7,029 nucleotides of DNA from Nitrospirales bacterium. GTDB lineage: Bacteria > Nitrospirota > Nitrospiria > Nitrospirales > UBA2166. Positions within the stretch are counted from its first letter, which is position 1. Every line of letters begins with the position of its first letter. Shown here piece after piece: positions 1 through 5,126 of the stretch. The notes under the pieces are model-generated. The model was not told the DNA's origin and searched no databases. It saw only the letters and a list, made by a program, of their open reading frames with translations. The translations under genes and the position numbers were made by a program. The stretch lies in NCBI GenBank assembly GCA_029261375.1, contig JAJDBL010000293.1:1-7029 (forward strand), read 5' to 3'.

Positions 1-144
1 CAGGATTCCGACATAGTCATCATCTTCTTCCACCAAGAGTGAACTAATCGCTTCGTCACGCATCTTCTGTGAGGCATGCTGGATCGTCGCGTCCGATCCA
101 ATCGTGATCAGCGCATCTGTCATAAGTTGACTAATAGTTGCCAT
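1..144 (-). CDS. CBS-domain protein, N-terminal fragment (runs off the left edge)
   Basis: The window holds the first 48 codons of a minus-strand gene cut by the left edge. The translation begins MATISQLMTDALITIGSD and continues ATIQHASQKMRDEAISSLLV, then an acidic EEDDDY and VGIL. This is the usual start of a CBS domain: a 'vMT..' segment, a Thr/Ile beta strand, an A-x-x-M helix and a 'G-I-L' strand. CBS domains usually come in pairs and bind adenine nucleotides to regulate a partner or an attached domain. The rest of the protein is outside the window, so stand-alone versus fused cannot be decided. The start is fixed by AGGAGG at 151-156, six bases upstream of the ATG at 144-142. The gene lies 205 bases downstream of the last exported-protein gene; co-transcription is possible but not shown. 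Confidence 0.85.
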   Translation of the reverse strand, partial: MATISQLMTDALITIGSDATIQHASQKMRDEAISSLLVEEDDDYVGIL

Positions 145-349
145 AGATTATCCTCCTAGCCATTGAACAACGTGGGCATTATCGTAGCCGCTCAGGTGGA
201 TAGCCTGAAGGTCGAAGGCTGAAGGGAAAGGCAATCCACCATGCCCTTTCCCCTCATTCTCTGGCCGATCCACGACGAGGCACCGTGAATAAGGCCTCGT
301 TAACGGACCTCTCTGCCTCCACATTTAGCCGATATACTTGCGTCGCTGT
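145..349 (-). other. Intergenic region with two hairpins
   Basis: This spacer separates the last exported-protein gene from the CBS-domain gene. It holds two inverted repeats. ACGAGGC at 275-281 pairs with GCCTCGT at 294-300 across a 12-base loop. GGGAAAGG at 224-231 pairs with CCTTTCCC at 245-252, extended by CA/TG with one bulge. Neither is followed on the minus strand by a T-run, so they are not canonical intrinsic terminators. They could still act as RNA 3'-end or attenuation structures between the two genes. I see no clear promoter for the CBS gene here. Confidence 0.4.
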
Positions 350-1063
350 CTAAGGAATCGAAAGCCCACACTCATACCATTCGGGACTAATCCGGTTACC
401 CAAGAAGGTTTCAAAGAGAAACGGCGTCCCTGCGGAGCCACGGGTATAACCCATTTCGGTTAATCCCGTCGTGGAGTGGTGAAAGGGTCCGAGCGCCAAC
501 GAGCTCGTTCCCCCAATTACTTCACAGTGATCCTCCCCCCTTCCAGCATAGTCAGCGATCTCGTAAAAGGGTCCGTCTTCGTTATCCGCAAGCAACAATT
601 TGTACCGAGTCGCATCACAGAGAATCACCCCCACGATTAGGCCGGGGATCTGTGCGAAGTCACTTTCTTTGATGTACGTGTCACCGCCACACGAGGTGAG
701 CAATGCCGGATCGGCAATCGGAAAATCAACGGCGTTCCAGACTGAAAGATCAAGAGCACAGCTTCCTGCGCAAAATGCGATACCATTGCAGACTCCAACG
801 GCTTCCGCGACCTGACAGACAGCATCCATCGTAAGACTGATGTCGTCCGCATTGGTGGCACCCGTGGTCGCATTGGTAGACACCCCAGCATTCGCCGCAT
901 CCGCATCGGCTTGCGCGGCATCGGCGGCCGACTGTGCCGCGTTCACATCGGTGCGAAGAGATGACAGCGATTCGCGCGCTATTGCCGGTATGGCAAGGAT
1001 CACACAGAGCAACAGAACGAAAATGCCAGTAATAATATTCCTTGCATTAAGTATTCTTTTCAT
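350..1063 (-). CDS. Exported coiled-coil stalk protein with unrecognised Cys-rich C-terminal domain
   Basis: This 237-residue protein is the last of four paralogues. Residues 1-29 form a signal peptide: a basic start, a hydrophobic core IFVLLLCVILAIP, and an A-I-A cleavage motif before R30. Residues 30-64 match the shared module RESLSSLRTDVNAAQ plus an Ala-rich heptad stalk. Residues 74-98 match the second shared module of the lectin-type paralogues (DA[IV]C[EQ][LV]A-x-A-x-GV, then F-C). Residues 103-237 belong to no family I recognise. They contain C125, C149, C180 and C232, and with C83, C92, C98 and C102 the mature protein has eight cysteines, which suits disulfides outside the cytoplasm. 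The start follows a weak GGAAAGGG at 1071-1078, seven bases before the ATG. The previous gene ends 109 bases upstream. Export and stalk are well supported; head function is unknown. Confidence 0.82.
   Translation of the reverse strand: MKRILNARNIITGIFVLLLCVILAIPAIARESLSSLRTDVNAAQSAADAAQADADAANAGVSTNATTGATNADDISLTMDAVCQVAEAVGVCNGIAFCAGSCALDLSVWNAVDFPIADPALLTSCGGDTYIKESDFAQIPGLIVGVILCDATRYKLLLADNEDGPFYEIADYAGRGEDHCEVIGGTSSLALGPFHHSTTGLTEMGYTRGSAGTPFLFETFLGNRISPEWYECGLSIP
866..919 (-). repeat. 54-bp perfect direct repeat, copy A
   Basis: These 54 bases are identical to 2013-2066 in the gene upstream. They encode the Ala-rich stalk segment AQADADAANAGVSTNAT. The match runs through wobble positions and ends abruptly on both sides, which points to recent duplication or gene conversion rather than selection on the protein alone. 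Confidence 0.93.
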
Positions 1064-1172
1064 GATCGCGCCCTTTCCAAGGATTTGCGTGGTATTGAAA
1101 CCTCATCGTCCGATGGCATGTGTACCCGTGCAAGCCCTATGGCTAAAGTCCAGCAGATTCGGAGGCAATACG

Positions 1173-2213
1173 CTAGTTCCCTTGGGACAATGCGCCCGCA
1201 GCCCAGTCAAAACTGCCGTTTGCGAAGCGACCGCGGCCACCGCTCACGCTGCTCGAGTTGCCCAAGGCAAGGTTGCTTTCGCCCCCGCTGACGCTGGCGT
1301 CCCTGCCATTCGCTAGGTTCATTGTGCCTCCGCTAATGGTAGCGTTTTCGCCGCGGGATTGGTTATTTGCTCCACCAATGACCACTGACGAGGCGCCGCT
1401 AGCCACATTGATATTACCCCCAGTGACGCTAGCGCGGTTGCCGCTAGCCTCGTTGTCCGCACCCCCGGATACAAATGCCTGCCGGCCACTCGCCGTGTTA
1501 CCAGCACCCCCAGTCACGCTAGTCTGTTCGCCACTCGCCTCATTAAAGAACCCGCCGGTGACGCTGGACTCTGCCCCACTCACAGTATTGTCATTGCCGG
1601 CCACAAAACCACCAAAGCTGGAGTACTTATGGCGTTGTCCAATGACAAGATTATGCGAGCCTCCTCGAGCCACCGTGTCATCGCCTCCCGGGAAGGTGTT
1701 CGCTTCGTTGTACCCAACGACGAGATTGCCAAGCCCCAGCAAGCCTCCGTTATCATTTGTCGCATCGGATCCGCTACGCACATGCACGTTCGCACCGGTG
1801 AAAAACAGGTGTGGCGGAGCGAGCCCCTCCAACGTGTTCGTCTCATCAACTATCACCAAGCCCTCTAAGTCAAAGACCGGACTAGCCTCCAATGCATCAA
1901 CCCTACTTTGCAGCGCCGTAATGTTTGACGGATCGAAGGCCGCAATCTGTGCCTGCAAGGCCGCGATTGTCGCTTGCGCCTCCGCTAGCACAGTATGCAA
2001 GTTCGCGATATCGGTCGCATTGGTAGACACCCCAGCATTCGCCGCATCCGCATCGGCTTGCGCGGCGTTCACATCCGTCCGCAGGGAGGAGAGCGACTCG
2101 CGGGCCAGCGCAGGCGTAGTGAGGACCACGCACAAAAACAGCCCGCAACCACTCACAATGAACCATGTTAATGAATTCTTCTGCTGTGTTTGTATGATCA
2201 TCTCCTCTCTCAT
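1173..2213 (-). CDS. Exported stalk protein with YadA-like beta-roll repeat head
   Basis: This is a 346-residue protein when started at ATG 2213. That start has AAGGAG at 2223-2228, nine bases upstream; an upstream in-frame ATG at 2249 would add 12 residues but lacks that spacing. The signal peptide ends P-A-L-A before R38 of the shared RESLSSLRTDV module. A continuous heptad pattern runs to about residue 90, breaks at D-P-S-N, and resumes to about residue 108. After a linker (VIVDETNTLEGLAPPHLFFT), residues about 140-216 contain GLGNLVVGYNE and other 'G-N/S-H-N' turns. Residues 217-336 are eight consecutive 15-residue units such as SVTGGAGNTASGRQA, the hallmark of YadA/Hia-type trimeric left-handed beta-roll heads. 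The mature protein has no cysteine. No YadA anchor follows; it ends shortly after the last repeat (WAAGALSQGN). Likely adhesin-like or structural; the ligand is unknown. Confidence 0.88.
   Translation of the reverse strand: MREEMIIQTQQKNSLTWFIVSGCGLFLCVVLTTPALARESLSSLRTDVNAAQADADAANAGVSTNATDIANLHTVLAEAQATIAALQAQIAAFDPSNITALQSRVDALEASPVFDLEGLVIVDETNTLEGLAPPHLFFTGANVHVRSGSDATNDNGGLLGLGNLVVGYNEANTFPGGDDTVARGGSHNLVIGQRHKYSSFGGFVAGNDNTVSGAESSVTGGFFNEASGEQTSVTGGAGNTASGRQAFVSGGADNEASGNRASVTGGNINVASGASSVVIGGANNQSRGENATISGGTMNLANGRDASVSGGESNLALGNSSSVSGGRGRFANGSFDWAAGALSQGN
1206..1565 (-). repeat. Eight tandem 45-bp units encoding 15-residue beta-roll repeats
   Basis: The translated units follow the pattern [ST][VI][ST]-G-G-x-x-N-x-A-[SN]-G-x-x-[AST]. 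The first four units (N-terminal side) are closest to one another. Later units lose the S-G or N positions (NQSRG, NLALG, RFANG), and the last runs into a non-repeat tail. The period is exactly 45 bp over 360 bp with no indel between units, which suggests selection to keep the beta-roll in register. Confidence 0.9.
2013..2066 (-). repeat. 54-bp perfect direct repeat, copy B
   Basis: This is the partner of 866-919, identical over all 54 bases. It lies at the same place in the stalk of the beta-roll paralogue. The first stalk paralogue (3122-3925) keeps only an 18-base core of it at 3761-3778. Confidence 0.93.
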
Positions 2214-2222
2214 CTTATCCCT

Positions 2223-2228
2223 CTCCTT
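2223..2228 (-). promoter_or_regulatory. Ribosome binding site deciding the start of the beta-roll gene
   Basis: AAGGAG on the minus strand lies nine bases before the ATG at 2213-2211. A second purine run (AGAGGAG) directly abuts the next ATG at 2201-2199, too close to serve it. This favours 2213 over both 2249 and 2201. Confidence 0.65.
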
Positions 2229-2252
2229 GATACCAAGTCCCACATCCAAGAC

Positions 2253-3044
2253 CTACTGCTCAAAACAATAGAGGCGGCCGCGATCGGAACATCGCAAGGA
2301 CGTCGCGTCCGACCAAGCCGTACTTGTCGACTGTGTGTTTCCCACCTGACCTATGCCAAAAAAGTGGGGAGCACCAGCACTCATTGTCCAATTTTCGCAG
2401 GTTGGCCCAGGCCCCATGGCGTCAACCGGCAGCCCCGTGGCGAAGGTCCCTGTCCACGCGGCAAGCGGAACGACAACTGGAGGCATAGGGAACACGGTAT
2501 TGCCGTTCTGATCGACCCTGATCGGAGCCTGGAGCGCGCCATCGGTCAGATCGGCCCAATCATTAGCAATCACGACGCCGTCAACGCGCGCATATGGGCC
2601 AGTCGACTGTGCGAACCGCGTGCTCGGAGAATCCGTATCGTCGGAAAGCCAGGCCAAGTAGGTACCGGAGAGACCGGCGTTATCTGCCAAACTCTGGCAC
2701 TGGGCATCGGCACCTGTCAGCCCTCCCAAGTCTCCATTGTGTATCGTGCTGGTAACAAACACTGTTTTCGGGATAATAGGGCACTCGCAAAACACGATGT
2801 CCTCGCACACCCCCACCGCTATCGCCAACTCACAAATCGCATCGCTGTTCAGTTCAATATCCGACGTGTGGCTCGAAACCTCACTTTGGGTCGTATCGAT
2901 ATCTGCGGCATTCTGACTTACATCTGCGCGGAGGGATGACAGCGATTCGCGCGCTATCGCTGGCACGGCCACCACCGCACAAAGCAGTAACGCACCACCA
3001 GCAATGAATATGTTTCTGATCTGTCTTTCGGCTCTGATTCCCAT
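2253..3044 (-). CDS. Exported stalk protein with DUF1554 / C-type-lectin-like head (paralogue 2)
   Basis: This is a 263-residue protein when started at ATG 3044, which has GGAGG at 3053-3057 eight bases upstream; the 47 extra codons of the longer frame are not credible. The signal peptide ends V-P-A-I-A before R32 of the RESLSSLRADV module. A short heptad stalk (SQNAADIDTTQSEVSSHTSD) leads to the module DAICELAIAVGVC...FCEC (residues 68-88). From residue 93 comes a DUF1554-type domain: KTVFVTST, GGLTGADAQCQSLA, TYLAWLSD, RVDGVVIANDWADLTDG, a C-x-x-W at 216-219, and a terminal RLYCFEQ. Eight cysteines remain in the mature protein. Related domains are thought to have a C-type-lectin/endostatin-like fold; no sugar-binding residues can be assigned here. 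It lies 77 bases after its closest paralogue and 39 bases before the beta-roll gene, consistent with one transcript. Confidence 0.9.
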   Translation of the reverse strand: MGIRAERQIRNIFIAGGALLLCAVVAVPAIARESLSSLRADVSQNAADIDTTQSEVSSHTSDIELNSDAICELAIAVGVCEDIVFCECPIIPKTVFVTSTIHNGDLGGLTGADAQCQSLADNAGLSGTYLAWLSDDTDSPSTRFAQSTGPYARVDGVVIANDWADLTDGALQAPIRVDQNGNTVFPMPPVVVPLAAWTGTFATGLPVDAMGPGPTCENWTMSAGAPHFFGIGQVGNTQSTSTAWSDATSLRCSDRGRLYCFEQ

Positions 3045-3052
3045 GATTTGAT

Positions 3053-3057
3053 CCTCC
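3053..3057 (-). promoter_or_regulatory. Ribosome binding site deciding the start of paralogue 2
   Basis: GGAGG lies eight bases before ATG 3044-3042. The signal peptide of the shortened product then aligns with those of the other three paralogues, which confirms the choice. Confidence 0.75.
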
Positions 3058-3121
3058 ATGCCTGATTCGTCGTTCAATCGACCTTCGCACCGCGACGTGG
3101 CCGCGCGGCTTCTCGCCCAAT

Positions 3122-3925
3122 CTATTGCTCGAAACAGTAAAGGCGGGCCGCGCCGGGACAGAGTCCAATGACATCCAACGTCCAAGTCCCGTTTGTCTGA
3201 ATTGTATTTCCTACAAATCCCGTTTCAGGAGCACCTGGGACAAAGAATGTTCTAGTCCAATCTGCGCAAGAAATATCCTTTGCAGTCTTGCTGCCATCAG
3301 GATCTGTGTTGCTCCACGCGTTCCCTGACACTATTGCCCCAGTCTCATCGATATTGATTGGCGCTTGGATATCGCCATCCGTCAGATCCGCCCAGTCATC
3401 TGCGATCACGGTCCCGTCAACTCTTACATACGGCACTGTCGCTTGAGTGAACCGGGTGATCGGGGACCCCGTAGAATCCGAAAGCCACGCAAGGTAGGTG
3501 CCCTCTAGGCTGGCAGCGTTTGCCAAGGACTGACAGAGGGCATCGGCTCCGGTCATTCCGCCGAGGTTCCCGTTTTGCGCTGTACTGGTCGCAAACACGG
3601 TCTTTGTCGGGCAGGTACAGAACACGATGTCTACACCCATAGCACAGGCCAATTCACAAATCGCATCACTGTTCACTTCAATATCCGACGTGTTGGTCGT
3701 AACGTCATTTTGCGTCCTATTGATATCGGCTGCATTCGCAGAGACACCGGAATTCGCCGTATCCGCATCGGCTTGCGCATTATTCGCCGCGTCTTGTGCC
3801 GCATTCACGTCCGTCCGCAGCGACGAGAGGGATTCACGAGCTACAGCGGGTGTGACTAACACTACGCACAGGAGAGCAATCAGACTTAGGATGCATACAT
3901 TCTTTTTTTCAACGAGCATATCCAT
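3122..3925 (-). CDS. Exported stalk protein with DUF1554 / C-type-lectin-like head (paralogue 1)
   Basis: This 267-residue protein is first in the four-gene run. AAGGAG at 3933-3938 lies seven bases before the ATG. The signal peptide (core CILSLIALLCVVLV) ends T-P-A-V-A before R30. Residues 33-89 form the longest Ala-rich stalk of the three cysteine-containing paralogues. Hydrophobic residues fall every seventh position (L33, V40, A47, A54, V61, I68, V75, I82, I89), and Asn occupies d positions 64, 78 and 85. Residues 87-105 are the DAICELACAMGV...FCTC module. The head (about 108-267) shares with its neighbour TKTVFATST, GGMTGADALCQSLA, GTYLAWLSD, VDGTVIADDWADLTDG, C220-x-x-W and the terminal RLYCFEQ. 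The two heads diverge mainly between residues 196 and 255, where a binding loop would sit in a C-type-lectin fold (inference). There are eight cysteines in the mature form. The product is secreted or envelope-bound, with unknown ligand. Confidence 0.91.
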   Translation of the reverse strand: MDMLVEKKNVCILSLIALLCVVLVTPAVARESLSSLRTDVNAAQDAANNAQADADTANSGVSANAADINRTQNDVTTNTSDIEVNSDAICELACAMGVDIVFCTCPTKTVFATSTAQNGNLGGMTGADALCQSLANAASLEGTYLAWLSDSTGSPITRFTQATVPYVRVDGTVIADDWADLTDGDIQAPINIDETGAIVSGNAWSNTDPDGSKTAKDISCADWTRTFFVPGAPETGFVGNTIQTNGTWTLDVIGLCPGAARLYCFEQ

Positions 3926-3993
3926 GATCAGACTCCTTCACTCATCGGATTCTCCCCTGTTGCGTCAGCACTGCTGCTGTATTTCAAGAGCCG

Positions 3994-4013
3994 GTGTGGC
4001 AGGGAGGCCACAC
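3994..4013 (-). promoter_or_regulatory. Hairpin in the probable leader of the exported-protein operon
   Basis: GTGTGGC (3994-4000) and GCCACAC (4007-4013) are perfect inverted arms around a six-base loop, 69 bases upstream of the first ATG of the run. No T-run follows on either strand. It could be a leader RNA structure or a protein-binding site; which one cannot be told. Confidence 0.35.
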
Positions 4014-4264
4014 AACGTCCAAACCCTCTATACCGAAACCGTCGTTATTCCGGTGTCGGATGCAGCCAAGCTGAACGCTTTGTAACCTCCACAACCACTC
4101 ACGCGGAGGAGAGTAAGGGGCGGGCAAGGTCTGGCGAGTCCAGGATCATGCGACGCATTGCAACCAAGCCAACACCGTGAGGGGAGAAATATAATGTACT
4201 CGGTGCTATTCGCATGATCTTCCCCATTCCACTCCGTCACTCCCTTCCACAGGAGACAGCGCAA

Positions 4265-4450
4265 ATGCCATGCCAACACGAACAGGTCATGAGTTTGGTG
4301 AGCAATGCAGCGTCATCGCAGCGTTGCAGCGAGCTGAGGATGGCTGCGCCGGTCGTGATCGATTCTCTACAGTGGAGAAACTGTGGCGTTCTATCCCTTC
4401 AAAGACGTGTCACCGGAGGCGCAACGCCACAACAAAGGACTGGGCTGTGA
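4265..4450 (+). pseudogene. Doubtful small ORF, possible remnant of a CBS domain
   Basis: This 61-codon plus-strand frame starts at an ATG with AGGAG at 4251-4255, nine bases upstream, and a TATAAT hexamer at 4190-4195 without a clear -35. The product contains RCSELRMAAPVVIDS and LQRRVTGGATPQQRTGL. These loosely resemble the start and the 'M-x-x-x-R-v-x-g-l-P-V' part of a CBS domain. After the TGA the same frame reads on as LMKGADTGPSTRE, again CBS-like. A degraded CBS gene is one reading, and chance is equally likely. It is the only predicted plus-strand gene in the window, which counts against it being functional. Confidence 0.18.
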
Positions 4451-4514
4451 TCTGTCACTATCTTAATGAAGGGAGCCGATACAGGCCCGAGCACCCGTGA
4501 GTAGGCACGGTCTC

Positions 4515-4542
4515 AAAAAACTTAACGATACGTCTGTTATCG
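4515..4542 (-). terminator. Weak candidate terminator
   Basis: Read on the minus strand, CGATA (4542-4538) and TATCG (4530-4526) enclose a seven-base loop, followed by TTAAG and six T residues (4520-4515). The stem is only five AT-rich base pairs, so it is marginal. Its position, 220 bases past the dksA stop, would suit the end of the hsp20-cupredoxin-dksA transcript. Confidence 0.25.
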
Positions 4543-4645
4543 AGCGAGGATTTTGTAGTCAGGAGATGATAGGCGCGAACAATCTGCCACAACGAACACC
4601 GCAGCGAACTGCTCAATCTTTTTCTGCAACACTGCCGCACAAACT

Positions 4646-4770
4646 ACAGGTTGTCGAAAAAGGTCCTCCAGCGCGGCCGCAGTAAGCCACGAGGCGAATC
4701 GTACGTCCGCATCTTGAGTCAAAGCGGTGAAGCGAGAGCAAAGCTGGCAGCCGTTTTCGTCACCCTGCTA
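4646..4770. repeat. Degenerate inverted-repeat element (about 125 bp)
   Basis: The left arm 4647-4672 begins CAGGTTGTCGAAAAAGG and ends CCAGC. The reverse complement of the right arm (4743-4767) begins CAGGGTGACGAAAACGG and ends CCAGC. About 20 of 25 positions agree. The arms flank about 70 bases that include the palindrome CGTACG (4699-4704). This matches, from memory, a family of dispersed intergenic repeats with CAGG-x-TG-x-x-GAAAAA ends and a GTAC-containing centre that I associate with Nitrospira-like genomes. It encodes no transposase and could be a non-autonomous mobile element or a structured RNA/DNA repeat. Its right boundary overlaps the dksA stop codon. Confidence 0.6.
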
Positions 4771-5085
4771 CGAGGCGCAAGTAATACACGTTCCCGTATA
4801 CGGCAACACTTCAAGCCGCCGCTCGTCAACTGGTTCTCCGCAGCGCACGCAGATCCCATAGGTCCCCGCTTCGATACGGCCTAACGCCGCCTGAACATCA
4901 TGCAACTCGTCTAGCGTGCTGATGTCTAGCTCTTCGAGTACGGAATCATTCTCCTGCTCTGTCGCACGCTCTTCTGAGTCAGCATTGGGCTTCCGACGAA
5001 GGTCTGCCTCAATTTTCTTCGCTCGACGCGCTAACTCCTCAAACCGCAATTCTAAACGTTCCCGGATCGAGTCATGTACTTCCAT
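4768..5085 (-). CDS. DksA/TraR-family C4 zinc-finger protein
   Basis: This is a 105-residue protein, short compared with DksA proper (about 150 residues) but normal for TraR/YocK-like members. Residues 5-72 are mostly charged helix (RERLELRFEELARRAKK; ERATEQENDSVLEELD), matching the family's coiled-coil hairpin. Residues 79-103 form the zinc finger C79-x2-C82-x17-C100-x2-C103, with CGEPVDERRLEVLP between. Family members bind the RNA polymerase secondary channel and modulate initiation, often with ppGpp. The acidic D-x-x-D-x-A tip of true DksA is not evident, so activity may differ. The start is ATG 5085: GGAGGT at 5093-5098 lies seven bases upstream, so a longer TTG start at 5100 would place the ribosome binding site inside the gene. 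The gene ends two residues after the last cysteine, at a TAG inside the boundary of the inverted-repeat element. Confidence 0.92.
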   Translation of the reverse strand: MEVHDSIRERLELRFEELARRAKKIEADLRRKPNADSEERATEQENDSVLEELDISTLDELHDVQAALGRIEAGTYGICVRCGEPVDERRLEVLPYTGTCITCAS

Positions 5086-5092
5086 ATCGCAT

Positions 5093-5098
5093 ACCTCC
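5093..5098 (-). promoter_or_regulatory. Ribosome binding site deciding the dksA-like start
   Basis: GGAGGT lies seven bases before ATG 5085-5083. It overlaps the second and third codons of the alternative TTG-initiated frame, which is why that frame is rejected. Confidence 0.8.
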
Positions 5099-5126
5099 AA
5101 GTTTCACCAGGTGTGAAGAAAGAGAT

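Larger units (their letters stand above)
3926..4767. other. Long gap without a confident gene
   Basis: About 840 bases separate the dksA stop from the first exported-protein gene. Short reading frames occur on both strands, but none encodes a product I recognise with confidence. The gap holds a strong leader hairpin at 3994-4013, a TATAAT-like hexamer on the plus strand at 4190-4195, a weak candidate small ORF at 4265-4450, a weak minus-strand terminator at 4515-4542 and the inverted-repeat element at 4646-4770. The promoter of the exported-protein genes should lie in 3940-4100, but I find no convincing -35/-10 pair. Confidence 0.6.

Noticed and set aside
1102..1113. CATCG-TC-CGATG inverted repeat between the last two exported-protein genes
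   Set aside because: Two five-base arms with a two-base centre are expected by chance at this length, and no T-run or promoter element is attached.
840..2271. Long plus-strand open frames opposite the exported-protein genes (for example 1258-2271, 337 codons)
   Set aside because: They are antisense shadows of the beta-roll and stalk genes, whose regular repeats leave the opposite frame open. The products are Pro/Leu-rich low-complexity with no domain, and no ribosome binding site fits.
2190..2939. 249-codon plus-strand frame
   Set aside because: It is antisense to the lectin-like paralogue 2, whose signal peptide and conserved domain make that gene certain.
3045..3185. N-terminal extension of lectin-like paralogue 2 to the ATG at 3185
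   Set aside because: It would overlap the end of the preceding gene and bury the signal peptide 47 residues inside the protein. A good ribosome binding site supports 3044 instead.
350..3925. Lipoprotein interpretation of the L-L-C motifs in the signal peptides
   Set aside because: The Cys lies inside the hydrophobic core without a proper lipobox (small residue before Cys), and every paralogue has a consistent A-x-A site before R-E-S.
4028..4279. 83-codon minus-strand frame in the gap
   Set aside because: No ribosome binding site was found, there is no recognisable motif, and it spans the hairpin-rich leader region.
4537..4722. 61-codon minus-strand frame overlapping the inverted-repeat element
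   Set aside because: Half of it is the repeat arm, and the frame is explained by the element rather than by a gene.
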